Shown in pieces: positions 1-36,060 of a stretch of 64,000 nt of DNA. The notes beneath the pieces were generated by a model. It did no database searches. It saw only the letters and a list, made by a program, of their open reading frames with translations, and was not told where the DNA came from. This stretch comes from Allolobophora icterica (lineage: Eukaryota > Annelida > Clitellata > Crassiclitellata > Lumbricidae), in assembly GCA_963556255.1 (NCBI GenBank), contig OY744615.1, forward strand, positions 19,732,815 to 19,796,814, in the 5' to 3' direction. The first letter of the stretch is position 1; every line of letters begins with the position of its first letter. Both the position numbers and the translations under genes were made by a program.

Positions 1-205
1 ATATACATGTATACTGTACTGGACAAAACCCTTATCGAAACATCTCAGTCAAAAAACACTTATCGAAACATCTCAGTCAAATTCAACATTATATTAATCA
101 GTAGTCTTGCTTGCTTGCTTTTGATCAAGGCATACCAAAAACTGATCTACTGGCAAACTTTTATAATTTTCCTTCATCACCATACACCGTTCAAAGCTGC
201 ACAAG
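1..205 (-). other. Nicastrin 3' UTR and downstream sequence
   Basis: This stretch follows the nicastrin stop codon on the minus strand. It is AT-rich and has a short direct repeat near the left edge (cttatcgaaacatctcagtc at 31-50 and again at 59-78). I see no other gene. Confidence 0.5.
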
Positions 206-23864
<23,659 letters not shown>

Positions 23865-24035
23865 TGTTTCATCGGGTGCGTTTCAGACCGGAAATAACAA
23901 AAGCTGACCAGCAACCAAAAAAGTTTTAGAAGAACGTGTTTAAAGATGGACGGTAGAGAAAGAAAGAAGGTATTACCACAGAATAGATAAAGTGGTATTA
24001 CAGTGTAGTGTGTTCAGTTGAGTGAATGGCCTGTG

Positions 24036-24193
<158 letters not shown>

Positions 24194-24214
24194 AGGTGGT
24201 TTGGGATGTCAATA

Positions 24215-24400
24215 ATAATATTTGTTATTATTTCAAACTGACAGACGCAGTAAGATTATATTGAAACATGACAGTAGTACAATCAAGATCTTAATTAAAC
24301 ACACGGTTTGGCACCCATACAAGGCGCCGCCCGGGGGGGGGTGTTATGGGTATCGAACCGCGATCTAAAGCTCTCCTGGCCATGAGTGTTACCGCAGTAT
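24215..24400 (-). mobile_element. SINE family copy, minus strand
   Basis: Inverse orientation of the 16365 copy. Tail first (caaactgacag...ttgaaacatgac), then atcttaattaa, then the head containing ctcctggccatgagtg. A poly-G interruption lies near 24332. Confidence 0.6.
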
Positions 24401-24481
24401 AAATACTTACACAGTACGTCGACTCCCGGCCGATGCAGCAGTCAGAATGTGACCGACCGCCATCTTGAAAATGAGCTTTTA

Positions 24482-25110
24482 CACGTCGATACACCGGAAC
24501 CCATCACATCAAATATTTTTAAACGTTACAACAACATTGAGGACTACACGCCGATACACCAGAATCCATCACATCAAATATTTTTTCGACGTCACAACAA
24601 CATCGAGGACTTCATTAGAATTAAAAATATTATTTTTAACGTTAATTTCAGCTTAAATCTATAATTCAAAAGCTCTGTTTCAAGATGGCGTCACCCCCAA
24701 AAACTAGTCAACAGTTCAGTGCATATTTTAAGAGATTTAGACTACTGGCACAAAGTCGGCCGTGGAACTCGTCTCTGGAAAAATCTGATGACCCTTTTTC
24801 GGAATTCGTCTCTCAAAAAAGTTGACGACTTTTTTTAGGAAATCATCTCAAAAAGTTGATGACCTTTTTTAGCAAATCATCTCCTCAAAAAGTTTATGAT
24901 CTTTTTTGGAATTTCATAACTTTCTTCAGTAACAACCCTTCGTTTCGCTGTTTTCAATGCCTGCACACAAGGAAGGAGTTCAGCTGATAATCATCCTTCA
25001 AAACCGGAAGTGACATTCACCGCAAGATACACGCAAACATTTTCACCAATAAACATTTTCACCAATAAACATTTTCACCAATAAACATTTCCACCAATAA
25101 ACATTTCCAC
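24482..25110. repeat. Cluster of short tandem repeats
   Basis: Three local tandem arrays. Two units of about 69 bp at 24482-24612 share catcacatcaaatattttt. About three units at 24770-24910 share aaaaagttgatgacttttt-like sequence. About five units at 25030-25110 share ataaacattttcacca. They are unrelated to each other and lie just upstream of the nicastrin start, on the far side. Confidence 0.7.
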
Positions 25111-25264
25111 CAATAGGCCTAAACATTTTCTCCAATCTGGCTTTGTTTGTCATCGTCGTCCGATCGAAAATCGTAATCGTAATCGTAATCTCCAAACTTC
25201 TAAAGCGCCACTCGAAGGCCAAGCGCCGGACACCAGCCTATTCACGAGAGCTACGTCAGATCAG

Positions 25265-25450
25265 AGGGGGTTTCCAGAGAGTAGTCCAAAAGAGGTCAAA
25301 GTCCGATTTCCAGGGTACCAGATCAGTTTCCAGATAGTGGTCCAAAAGAGGTCCAAGTCCGATTTCCAGGAGGCGAAACCAAATCAAAAGGGGTTTCCAG
25401 AAAGTAGTCCAAAAGAGGTCCAAGTCCGATTTCCAGGGTACCAGATCAGG
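25265..25450. repeat. Tandem repeat, about 3 units, with tccgatttccagg
   Basis: The blocks gtagtccaaaagaggtc and gtccgatttccaggg recur three times at about 65-85 bp spacing. Confidence 0.75.
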
Positions 25451-25475
25451 TGAGACAGAGCAGCTGTCAAGGCGG

Positions 25476-26056
25476 GTGTCGTTTACGGCGAGAAGAATTG
25501 GAAGGCGGAGGATCAGATGAGTCAGGGTAGGAGTACTTGAAAAGGTGAGACTTCAGTTTCGAGTGGAAAGCCCGGGGAGTGATAGATAGAGGAACATGAG
25601 GATGAGGATGAAGGACAGGTTGCAATGATGATGGAGGCACTGAGAAACTGCGGAGTTCAGGGGGAGATCATTCCAGAGGCGTGGTGCTGTGTTGGATATG
25701 GCTCGGTTGGAGAATTTGAGGTGAGTTGTGACTGGGGGTCAAGAAAGACTGAGGTAGGACGATGATCGGGTGGAGCGGGTTGTCTGAATGGTAAAGAGAT
25801 CACGGAGGTACTTGGGCTGGGAATATTGTAGGGAGTTGTAGGTCAGTGATAGAACTTTGAAGTGGATTCGCTCTGGGATTTTTAACCAATGGAGTGATTT
25901 GAGGACGGGTAATAATGATGATGTTTTGGCGTTCTAGTGACAGCTCTGGCCAGTGAGTTTTGGATAAGCTGTAGGCGCTTGATTTGAAAAAAACTGCGCT
26001 CCAGCGAAGTGGAGTATCCAATGTCAACAAAAACTGTGACTAATGACAACAACAAC
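25476..26056 (-). mobile_element. CR1/L2-group LINE 3' fragment
   Basis: On the minus strand, with frameshifts, it reads like the end of a LINE reverse transcriptase: RLQLIQNSLARAVTRTPK, then KIPERIHFKVLSLTYNSLQ, PKYLRDL, LSLSRPPVTTHLKFSNRAI and APRLWNDLPPELR. It is a different family from LINE 1 and LINE 2 and is a 5'-truncated relic. Confidence 0.75.
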
Positions 26057-26991
26057 AACAATATAAATCGCGATGTTGCGGTCAGCGATATCAACGAACG
26101 TCGTTGTGTTTTTGTTTCTCATCTCGTCAGCAGCAGCTGACCAAAAGCCACTGGCCATCATCAGCAGCGTTTACACACGCAGGCACGACCCTCGTGCTCA
26201 AGGAGTCCCATGGGAGTAGGGGTTGGACGAGGGGTTGATCGCGAAACGCCCTATACTCAAGTTCTGGCCCGAAATCGATATATATTCTTTGGCCTGGAGG
26301 AGTAGGGGTTGGACGAGGGGTTGGGTGAGAAACGCCCTGTTTCTGGTCTGAAATCGATCTGTACCCCGGCCTTACGAAGGAATGTTTGGCACATTGTCTT
26401 CTTGATGGCAGGGCAGAATTGCAGTTCAGATTTCTCTGACTGATCGGATTTCGGCCAAACTGATCCAGTAGAACATGATTTTTGACTCATTTCCAGTTAA
26501 ACGATTATCCAATTCCTCTTATAGGCCTACTAAACATTAACATCCAAACACACACACAAACACACACAAACATACAAACACACACACAAACACACACACA
26601 AACACACTCACACATACAAACACATAAATATGCAGTCTTGTTCTCGGGTGGGTACCAGGGCTGTAGTGGTAAAATTAGAGGTGAGTAGACGCTACCGGTT
26701 AGTTTTCTTAAACTAATTAGAGGTGAGTATACGCTACTGGTTAGTATAACGAAACTAATTAGCAGTCTTGTTGTCAAGACCATAAACCTCAAGACCAAGA
26801 CCAAGACCAAGACCTTGAACCTCAAGACCAAGACCAAGACCAAGACCTTGAACCTCAAGACCAAGACCAAGACCAAGACCTTGAACCTCAAGACCAAGAC
26901 CAAGACCAAGACCTTGAACCTCAAGACCAAGACCAAGACCAAGACCACGACCCAAAAATCACAATCATATCCACACTATTCCTCAGAGGCG

Positions 26992-27023
<32 letters not shown>

Positions 27024-27192
27024 CAGGGCGTCTATCCCCCCTAAGTCATTGGAGCAACGTCCCTTTTCCCCCTCTTCTTCCCCCTCCCCGTTCCTTCCTC
27101 CCCTAAAATGGTGGCACACACTGACAGATCTCCCCCCCCCATTTCTTGTATGGAGCATTTGCTCCAAGGTTTCTATGGTGTAGACGCCCCTG
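27024..27192. mobile_element. hAT-type MITE (CAGGGGCGTCTA family), copy 3, nested
   Basis: Its body is about as long as and very similar to copies 1 and 2. The left terminus has lost one G (cagggcgtcta). TA-type microsatellites flank it, so the target duplication cannot be read with confidence. Confidence 0.8.
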
Positions 27193-27247
<55 letters not shown>

Positions 27248-27296
27248 CACGATTAACCTTGGTATTAACCTGGTCAAACGTAGCCAAACCGTGTGT

Positions 27297-27371
<75 letters not shown>
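27193..27371. repeat. (TA)n and (CA)n microsatellites
   Basis: TA run at about 27193-27242 and CA run at 27298-27371, separated by 55 bp. Confidence 0.9.
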
Positions 27372-27373
<2 letters not shown>

Positions 27374-28282
27374 TTGTGAGGGCAATGAGGGTGAGGAGTC
27401 ATGTCAAGGCCACCAGTATGAGAGTAGGTCCATATACGGATTTGACCTACAACTCCACATCCCGATATGACTAAGATGTCAACCATAAGACGGGGAGCGA
27501 GGGTGCATGATGTAAGATATTTCCAAGAGGAGTGTAACTGTGGCCCAGATCTTTGGCGCCTGGCCTGCGCACTGATCGCGGGGGTCAGTCTGCCGGGGTT
27601 ACCTGTGTGGCTGAAAGTCTAACTGCCTGTGACTCAGTTCGTCTGGCTCTCGGTTGACCAGACAAGAGCTATCTATTATTGGCTATGGGCCAGAGGTGCG
27701 ACCGTTATTGACCGCAATGGTGCGGAAAAATTTAAAATTTTAGGTCGGTCTTGGTCTTGGTCTTGAAAAACCAAGACCAAGACTTTGAACCTCAAGACCA
27801 AGACCAAGACCAAGACCTTGAACCTCAAGACCAAGACCAAGACCAAGACTTTGAACGTCAAGACCAAGACCAAGACCAAGACTTTTAAAAACGAACTCGA
27901 GCGCACTCGAGACCAAGACCTTGGTCTCGAGGACAACAAGACTGCTAATTAGAAGTGAGTACAAATATTTTGTGAGGTGAGTATACGGTCTCTAGAGGCG
28001 AGTACACGCTGTATACCCACGAATACCCTCGACAACAATCCTGGGGGTACCAATTTCTTACATAGGCCTACACGAAGCAAGGCGGATACTGCGATATCCA
28101 GGAAGGCTCAATGATAAACTATTGATTGCATTGTTTAAAAAGTGGGAGGTACGGTACCCCAAGTCAAAAGGTGGGGGTACGGGTATCCCTCGTACCCTCA
28201 CAAATTGCGTTTGTCTTCAGACCTTGGCGTTGTGCCCGACGTGGTCGCGCTACTGTGTAACACCTCAATAAAACGATTTACG

Positions 28283-28828
28283 GACCATTGATCACTGGAC
28301 TATTGATCATAGGACTATTGATCATAGGACGTTTGGTCACAAGGACCATTGATCATTAGGACCATTGATCATAGGACTGTTGGTCATAAGATGTTTGGTA
28401 TAGAAACCAAAGCTCAGTATGTACGTATATACATACATAGATACATACATACATACATGTATACATACAAGTATAAATACAATACATGCATACATACATG
28501 CATACATACATACAGACATGCATGCATGCATACATGTATGTATACATACATGCATAAATACATGCATACATACATGCATACATACATACATTTGTGCATA
28601 CATGCATACATACATGCATACATACATACAGACATACATGCATGCATACATGTATGTATGAATGTATGTATGTATGCATGTATTTATACATATATGTATG
28701 TATGCATGTATGTATACATACATGTATGTATGCATGTATGTATGCATGTATGCATACTTGTATGTATACATGTATGTATGTATGTATGTATGTATGTATG
28801 CATGTATGTATGTATGTATGTATGTATT
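28283..28828. repeat. Left arm of palindromic element: GATCATAGGAC repeats plus (CATA)n(TATG)n core
   Basis: 28283-28425 consists of short variants of ggaccattgatcata. It is followed by about 200 bp of catacata-type and then about 190 bp of tatgtatg-type units. The reverse complement of the first part recurs at 39166-39312, also bordered by tatgtatg units. Confidence 0.8.
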
Positions 28829-31800
28829 CAATTCAATTCAATTCAATCAATCTTTATTGATATTCACGACAATTACAGTTTGTTATGAGCATCCGATAGA
28901 CGTAAAGTGCCAAGTACAATAACACATTGGTATGAAACAAATTAACAGTGAAAGCACTTAGTAGCCTTTAGTAAAAATAGACAATTTCATATCACGTATT
29001 ACCATATAAATTTAGCATACAGTATACTTAGTAGGTCATTAGTCGCGAATAGCAAAGGGTAACCCTAAAGGGATGGAAGTCCCGCTATCCAGGGAAGCCC
29101 TGCTATTTCTATTGCAAATTAAATGATGGCAGCTGAAAAGATCCAATATCGGATACATGATTTGGTAAACATGAGTTATATGTAAACTGCATGGGTACTT
29201 AACTAAGTCTAACTAATAACGCTTAACTAATAAGGCTTACAGTATATAAAACAAGTATAAAACCCAAAAAGAAGCCTAACAAAATTGGCTTCCACGGGTC
29301 CAGACTAAGACTATGCATACTCATTTGTTGGTAACAGCAGTTAAAGGAACAATGAAAATAATAACACAAACTCTTACATTTGACTCCGCCGTGGTTAGGC
29401 CTAGTTGTCCACAAACAGGATATGTACTAGCACAGGGATGCAGATGTCTCAGGATAATTATTCATTAACTAAAAACAATCTTAGGTTCTTTTTGAAGGTG
29501 AACTTGTTTTTCGCATTTCTGATTTCCAGTGGTATAGAGTTCCAAATTCGCGGACCGGCTGACTTGATGCTAAATTTTCTCAGATTAGTTCGAGCTTTGG
29601 TTGGTCGATAGAGTGCAGCACCTCTAGTATAGTGATCGTGTATCTCTGAATTTAAGATGAAATACCCATCAAAGGAGGCTGGTAGCAGTTTCTGATTGTA
29701 GGCATATAGCAGCTGGGCAATTTGTAGTGTCTTAATTTGATTAAGGTTTAGAAGGTTAAGGTCTTTGAATATTGGTTTAGAATGAACTGATCGACCCGCC
29801 CCCACTATCATTCGAACTGCTCTTTTCTGCAATATTACCAGTCGTTGTAGACGAGAATCGTAATTTGAGGCCCATATTAAGTTGGAATATGAGAGATAAG
29901 GAAGGATTAGGGAGTTATATAGACACAGTCTGATATTTATAGGAAGCATTTTAGAAACTCTAGAAATTATTCCTATATTTTTGGCGATTTTTAAGGATAT
30001 ATAGTTAATATGATCCTTCCAACTTAGATGATTGTCAATGAAGACACCCAGAAACTTTATAGAGTCCACTTTGGTAATAGGTTCATTATTAATGGATAGT
30101 TCACCAATTATGGGCTTAATTTTCCTGTAAGATTTAAAAACTATGTAATTTGTCTTTTTTATGTTGAGTGTTAATTTGTTAGCGACAAACCAATCATTAA
30201 CTTTGCTCAGCTCCGCATTGACAGAATTAATAAGGGTAGCCCAAGATGTACCAGATTGAAAAATGTTGGTATCATCTGCAAAGAGAACAAAATAGAGAGA
30301 AGTGGAAATCTGTGCGAGGTCATTTATATATAATAAGAATAAAAGAGGTCCCAGGTTGGATCCCTGGGGCACCCCCGAGGAAATTATTCCCGGTTGTGAG
30401 TAAGCTCCATTGCAACTTACTATTTGGGTACGTGATTCTAAGTAGCTTTTGAACCATTTAATCGAAATCCCCCTAATTCCCAAATTAATCATTTTTTTAA
30501 TTAGTATGTTATGGTCTACAGAATCGAATGCCTTAGCTACATCGATAAATATCCCTACTGCATATTCGTTATTATCAAGGGCTTTAGAAATTTTATCCTC
30601 CATGTCGATCAGCGCCATGAAGGTAGAGTGTCCAGACCGGAACCCATGCTGAGAGGGATGGAGAGTTTTAGTTTTATTAATGAAGGAGCTAAGCCTATCG
30701 TGCATTACCTTTTCCAAAAATTTAGCAAAAAAAGGTAATATGGATATTGGTCGGTAGTTCTCACAATTTTGCTTATCACCTTTTTTAAATACTGGTATGA
30801 CCTTGGCCGCTTTTAACTGATCCGGTACAATTCCATTTAGCAAAGAGGAGTTGATGAAGAGCATTAGTGGATATACAATTAAGTGCAGGTTAGGTAATGC
30901 TATATATGGGTCAATGTCATCCAATCCTTTTGAGTGGGTTTTTTTCATACCAAGTCCAATATTCAGTATTTCCTCTTGTGAGGTAAGGAGAAGTCCCATA
31001 GATGATTGGGTGGAAGCAGGCAAGTAATCCTCAAACGTGGTCAATGCAGGAGGTAATTGGCTAGCCAGATCTCTCGGTATATTAATAAAGTATTCATTAA
31101 ATGAATTTGCTATTATCTCAGAGTTATTTACAGTAACGTTGTGAATTACCAAAGAGTCTATTCTCATGCGCTTATTATCCAGCTGGAGGGCAGAGCGAAT
31201 TAATTTCCAAGTAGATTTAAGATCATTATGGTGTTTTAAAAATTCTTCTGCATAATAATTTCGCTCAGCGGCTATTCTTAAAGCTTTGAATTTATTTCGA
31301 TAGATAGTGAACTTGCTTTTATTGTCTATAGTGGGGTTTTTAAGGTATTTTATATATAGTCGGTTTTTTTTCCTGGTAGATTTTAGTAGACCCACAGTCA
31401 TCCAGGGATTCCTTAACTTATTATTTTTGCTTGTGCGATTTTCCTGTAGTGGAAAAGCATTATTATAGAGCCGTTTATATTTTTGGAAGAAGCAGTCATA
31501 AGCTTCATTAGTCCTACCTTGTAGGGAGTGTTCTGCTACTAGATCCCAGCTTTCCACTTTCAGAGCCTCTGTAAATTTATTTAGCCCATTAGATGTAATA
31601 GATCTACGGTCATTGCAAGTAGTTTGAATAGTAGGGTTGGACTCAAAGGAAAATTCGGCAATGATGGGCAAGTGATCTGAGATATCAGAAATAATAATAG
31701 AGGCTATAGTAAGTTTAGACCAGGCAGTAGTCAGTATATTATCAATCAGTGTTTTAGTAGTGGGAGTAATTCTTGTAGGCTTGGTGATGACTGGGAGGTA

Positions 31801-32078
31801 ATGGTGAGCAATTAAAGTATTATAATAAAGACTAGTTTCTTTATGATCATTTACTCTTAGCAGATCAATGTTATAGTCGCCAAGAAGTATTATATCTTTA
31901 GATTTTGATTTCAGGGTAGATAATAATTGGTCAAATTCAGCAGTGAATACATCAAGGCTCAGTCCAGGTGGACGGTAAATGACACCTATTACGGGAGTAG
32001 TATTCTTAAGGTTAAGTCTGATGAACAGACTTTCGAAGTTCTCTTCCTGACCTCTGTTATCCCTCAGCTCCAGTATAT
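28829..32078 (-). mobile_element. Jockey/CR1-group LINE (LINE 2), 3' part
   Basis: The 3' tail is (ATTCA)n at 28829-28850. The open frame (29458 to the break at 32078) encodes the C-terminal half of the endonuclease (GVIYRPPG, LLGDYNIDLL, SDISDHLP) and a complete reverse transcriptase. The 5' part continues at 37586 after a 5.5 kb insertion. It is related to LINE 1 but clearly a different copy. Confidence 0.88.
29458..31671 (-). CDS. LINE 2 reverse transcriptase
   Basis: The frame carries KAAKVIPVFKKGD, NYRPISILPFFAKF, FDSVDHNILIKK, GVPQGSNLGPLLFLLYINDL and catalytic FADDTN, then PYLSYSNLIWAS and AGPRIWNSIPLEIR. It has no internal stop. The frame stays open further upstream, through the endonuclease, to 32078. 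The codon at 31671 is only a convenient limit, not a true start. This would be the polymerase for target-primed reverse transcription. Confidence 0.9.
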   Translation of the reverse strand: MPIIAEFSFESNPTIQTTCNDRRSITSNGLNKFTEALKVESWDLVAEHSLQGRTNEAYDCFFQKYKRLYNNAFPLQENRTSKNNKLRNPWMTVGLLKSTRKKNRLYIKYLKNPTIDNKSKFTIYRNKFKALRIAAERNYYAEEFLKHHNDLKSTWKLIRSALQLDNKRMRIDSLVIHNVTVNNSEIIANSFNEYFINIPRDLASQLPPALTTFEDYLPASTQSSMGLLLTSQEEILNIGLGMKKTHSKGLDDIDPYIALPNLHLIVYPLMLFINSSLLNGIVPDQLKAAKVIPVFKKGDKQNCENYRPISILPFFAKFLEKVMHDRLSSFINKTKTLHPSQHGFRSGHSTFMALIDMEDKISKALDNNEYAVGIFIDVAKAFDSVDHNILIKKMINLGIRGISIKWFKSYLESRTQIVSCNGAYSQPGIISSGVPQGSNLGPLLFLLYINDLAQISTSLYFVLFADDTNIFQSGTSWATLINSVNAELSKVNDWFVANKLTLNIKKTNYIVFKSYRKIKPIIGELSINNEPITKVDSIKFLGVFIDNHLSWKDHINYISLKIAKNIGIISRVSKMLPINIRLCLYNSLILPYLSYSNLIWASNYDSRLQRLVILQKRAVRMIVGAGRSVHSKPIFKDLNLLNLNQIKTLQIAQLLYAYNQKLLPASFDGYFILNSEIHDHYTRGAALYRPTKARTNLRKFSIKSAGPRIWNSIPLEIRNAKNKFTFKKNLRLFLVNE

Positions 32079-32164
32079 CCCAGTAAACCAGTACACGTCG
32101 GGTCTACGTCAATCCGACGTCTTCTTCATCGGCAAGTCGTTGGTGATCTGGTTTCGCCTCTAAT

Positions 32165-33780
32165 TTGACGAGCTACCGCCGTGTGAGCTTTCCAGTTCAT
32201 CGACGAAGGCAACTGCTAGCGTTAACTTAGATCACGTGGCCGAGCGATAGCCAATTATAATTATCTGCGCGCCCACGATCGTTCGTTTGTAACTTGCTAA
32301 GGATCGTTCTTTTTCGTGAATTTATGCTGGGTGAGTATGTTACAAGTGTTTTAGATTTGTTACTAAAAAGTTTTAACTAATTTGTAGCGTTACTTAAGGT
32401 CTATTTAATCGTTCTTTATGTAGGTTGTATATCCTTTGCGTAATATTCCCAGACAATTACAATCGCATATCGGGCAGACATCAGTAGATCTGTTGGCCAT
32501 CTTGCAACACGTGCTTAACTGTTTCTGACCTCCATGCTTAATTGTTTATGACTTCGTCCCACACTGAATTGTAATTGGGGACAATGCCTACATGCATAAT
32601 TATACAGATTTTCATATAAATTTAATATGTATTTAGAAATATTTGTTAAATGATTATGCAGCACGTGTTTTCCCTAACGGAAGGCGAACAGAACTCATTC
32701 ATGCTAACATTATTTTCTTTTTTTCAGTCTTCTTTCAGCATTGTGCATGTTAATAATTGTTACAGATAGATATATGTTGCACATAATGAACATCCACTAC
32801 ACAACGAAATCTGTCTGGAGAACTTTGAATGTGGTAGCAAAAACTTCTTATTGGACATTGCACTGTATAATCAGAATGTTGCATCATTTCTACATGGTCA
32901 GGGTGCAAAACTGCTTGTGTTGAAACCAGCTGCTTTCAAGTTTCGTTGACATCAGTTTGCAAAATACGGATAAAATGTTCAACCCCCCTTTTTTTCTACA
33001 ATTCCCACAATGTACATGGTAACAAGTGTTCTGCTAAATCAAATGATGTGGGTAGTGTGGTAAGGGAGGGGACAAATGTCATCAATTGACAGCACTTTAT
33101 GAAATTGGTACACCTGATGATTTTGAAATCTTCAGTAGTAATATAGTTTCACCCACTGGTAAGTTTGAAAATTGAATTATCACCTAGTAAATCGGATTGT
33201 GATGATGACGATTATTAGTAGGCCTACGGATGAAAATTTGAGATCTCAGCTACACAATTTGGTTGCAGTTACAGGTTTATTGAAAATACTACAGCCACTC
33301 CACCCTGATTGCCCACTGTTGCTAGAAGTCTGCTGAGCACACCAAGATCACACAATATAATTGAACTAGATGGTGGTGGGCACTATGTGCATTTGGGCAT
33401 ATATGGGAATTGTAGGCCTACTTAGATCTGGGCACTTCAGTAATTTAAGCACTGTTCAGCTGCACTTAATCTGGGTAATAGATGATAACAGTAAGCTTAA
33501 TAAAAAGTTATGTTTACTACACATGCAGGTCATCTAAATTATACTGACTGTTAAGTCAAGATTAGTTGGGCATTGAATTTTTATTAGCAGCAGTTTGTTA
33601 CTCTGCAAAGTGCAATAAATGTTGAAACAATGCAAGCTAGGTCATCCACAATAATCTTTCAGAACAGCAGGTTGAGCAAGCTATGCAATAATTTTTTTTA
33701 TTTTAGGGAATGATGGTTTATGATTCATGTTTTGTGTATGAATGAATGAATATGGCAAGAATTTGTGGTTTGAATCACTA
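32165..33780. other. Interior of TIR element, no gene recognised
   Basis: AT-rich sequence without a long frame or a repeat that I can name. Confidence 0.5.
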
Positions 33781-33814
33781 AAATGTGTTTGTTGATGTTT
33801 CTTGTTCAACTAGA

Positions 33815-34030
33815 AAGTTAATCACCCTAGCCATGGAACTGAAATTTCAGATGAAAGCCCTTCAGCAGCACGTCATTGATGAGCTGCTGAAGGGGCAGTC
33901 AGTGGGTGCCAGACCGGTTCCTTCTAACTCTAATCTGCCAGAAGGTGTATCATCTGAAGTAGACCTCCGACCAAATAGCAGCGCTTGACAGAAAACTTTA
34001 GCGTTCATCAGAGGACAGACAGCAGCTGGT
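33815..34030 (+). other. Possible exon-like segment, unknown
   Basis: The frame reads AMELKFQMKALQQHVIDELLKGQSV and ends at 33988. It resembles a short helical segment of an unknown protein. It has no family motif that I recognise and could be a transposon relic. Confidence 0.2.
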
Positions 34031-34964
34031 GGGTATTATTTTGCCGTAAATTGAGTATCCATATTAACATATTAACAAGTCTTGGCTGAGCAATAATTTT
34101 CATAATTGTTACAGTTTTTGTAGGTTTTACTTTACATTAACAGTAATTGAAATCAGCCTTCGATTGTGAATTTTTTAAATAATGCCTCTAATTTATGCAT
34201 TGCATTTGTAGGTATATAACACCTCCTCAAGAACTCTACTCAGGGTGCTTGGGTCACTTTGTTTTCTGTTACTTATCACTATCTATCTATCTACAAGATT
34301 TATGTAGCACCTCTTCAAGGAATCTACTCGGAGGCACTCCCGACCCTGGCCCGTTCACTGTTGGTGGAGCCTTGATATATGTAGCAGAGACATAAAGACT
34401 GATTATGTTATTATGGTTTGTTTTTCCAGGTTAATTATCTTTGGCTCATTGGTGGGTTGACTATCAAGGCAACTACAAATAATTAACCTACTCGAGGCCC
34501 TGCTGATGACGTTCTTCATGGTTAGTCTTTCAATATGATATACATTTATACTGGCAAATTATTGTATTGTCTTATATTGTAGTTAAGAATTTATAAAGTG
34601 CCACCCTCAGTACAACCTAATCAGAGGCGCTCCCAATGCTAGGAACCTCGAAGAAAAAGAAAAGATTTAAGATGGCAGTAAGAGGCAGCGAGACCTCCAG
34701 TCAGAATCGTAGAACGAGTCGCAGGGAAGAGGTCATTCCATAGCAAGGGTCCAATGCGGCAAAAGCATGATGCTGAGCCATGGCAGTCCTAAACCGGGGG
34801 ACAAAGAGGTCAAGCCAATCCAAGGAGTGGACAGGATTATATTTTTGAAATGTGTGTATTGTGGACTTCCAATATAATAATATAATAGAACAGAAATGTC
34901 ATGGACTCATGGCATCAGTCTGTCCACATTGGCATGTTACGCTAAGAGTTGCACATAGCAGCAC

Positions 34965-35140
34965 GCGTGAAACCGCAGGGCGAGGCTGCACACCCGCTCC
35001 GGCCTCCGCCTTGCCCTCTCCCAAGAGGCCGAGGCAGCGAAGCTACCCCGGCCACTACCAAGAGGCCGAGGCAGCAAAGCTGTCCCGGCCACTGCAAAGA
35101 GGCAAAGGTCGCCCCGGCCTCTGGCGAGAGGCTATTCTTA
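34965..35140. repeat. GC-rich tandem repeat (gaggccgaggcagc)
   Basis: About three units of some 48 bp share aagaggccgaggcagc and ccccggccactacc. The segment is markedly GC-rich against its AT-rich surroundings and sits upstream of the Helitron-like end. Confidence 0.65.
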
Positions 35141-35248
35141 GCTGGCACAGGTAACGATGTATTCGGTAAGAGCGAAGGCTGCGTCCCGTACTCCTCTGTG
35201 AAAGAAAGCATGCGGGCTGCGGTTCGCATCCGGAAGGTGGCTTATTTG

Positions 35249-35651
35249 AGAGATGTTTAACGGGCATTTTAGGAGTGTCTGTCTATCCGTTGTTTCTAAT
35301 ATTAATTAGAAACAACGGATAGACAGACACTCCTAAAACGCAGCTTGAATCTAAAGGTTAAACATCTCGGGCTAGCACGGTCCGTAGGCCTACACGGGGA
35401 CCTTAAAATGGCGTGGCGTCTATTCAAACGGGCAGCGGTGGTAAAGGATATCACCCGATCAATTCATTGAAAAATGAGCAGGGTCGAGGCCATACGATAG
35501 GTATAGAAAATTGCGTACATTTACATTTAGATTCACGCTGCGTTTTAGGAGTGTCTGTCTATCCGTTGTTTCTAATTAATATTAGAAACCACGGATAGAC
35601 ATTAGACAGACACTCCTAAAATGCCCGTGTTAGAACGGGCAATCGTCTAGT
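35249..35651 (+). mobile_element. Helitron-like 3' region with two long palindromes
   Basis: Two near-perfect hairpins (about 35268-35340 and 35546-35620), each built from ttttaggagtgtctgtctat and its inverse. The right end has a GC-rich hairpin, gcccgt...acgggc (35623-35640), then aatcgt, CTAG (35647-35650) and T, as at Helitron 3' ends. No Rep/helicase is visible, so it would be non-autonomous. The 5' end was not located. Confidence 0.5.
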
Positions 35652-35914
35652 ATTACAATAATGGGCATTGCAGCTGAAGAAGAATTTTTGTTTTGGCTTG
35701 TGCCGTGATGTTTTGTGCAGAAATTCTTATCTAAAATTTGTCACATATGCAATATTGCATGCACCACACTCTGATAAAATGTGAAATTCCTGTTTGGTGG
35801 ATGACAGTGCTAGCTGACATTGATTTCTTTAAGAATAATTAATTTACATGTAAATTGTTTTGTTTGATTTCTTTAATATTAATTAATTTACATATAATTA
35901 ATATGGAATGGCCT

Positions 35915-36060
35915 CCCTTCTGAGCTGCGCTTACTTCCTAGGTCTTCCTCTGACACCTGCTATGGCTCCTTGAAAACTGTTCTTTTTGGCTGTGCTGGAG
36001 TTGGGAGCGCCCCTGAGTAGCTCTCTGGAAGAGGCGCTATATAAACCTATGAGTGAATGA
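35915..36060 (+). mobile_element. LINE 3' tail fragment
   Basis: The frame reads WNGLPSELR ... LKTVLFGCAGVGSAPE, then a stop, followed by gaggcgctatataaacc and an aatga tail. It matches the tail near 1300-1440. Confidence 0.6.

Larger units (their letters stand above)
26763..27944. mobile_element. hAT-type element, 1.18 kb, with CAAGAC arrays and a nested MITE
   Basis: Inverted ends CAGTCTTGTTGTC and GACAACAAGACTG sit between exact 8-bp duplications ctaattag (26755-26762 and 27945-27952). Both flanks of the interior hold tandem arrays built from aagaccaagaccaagacc with an about 33-bp higher-order unit (26790-26946; 27762-27880). The centre holds TA and CA microsatellites and a nested MITE (27024-27192). 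No transposase is encoded. Confidence 0.85.
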
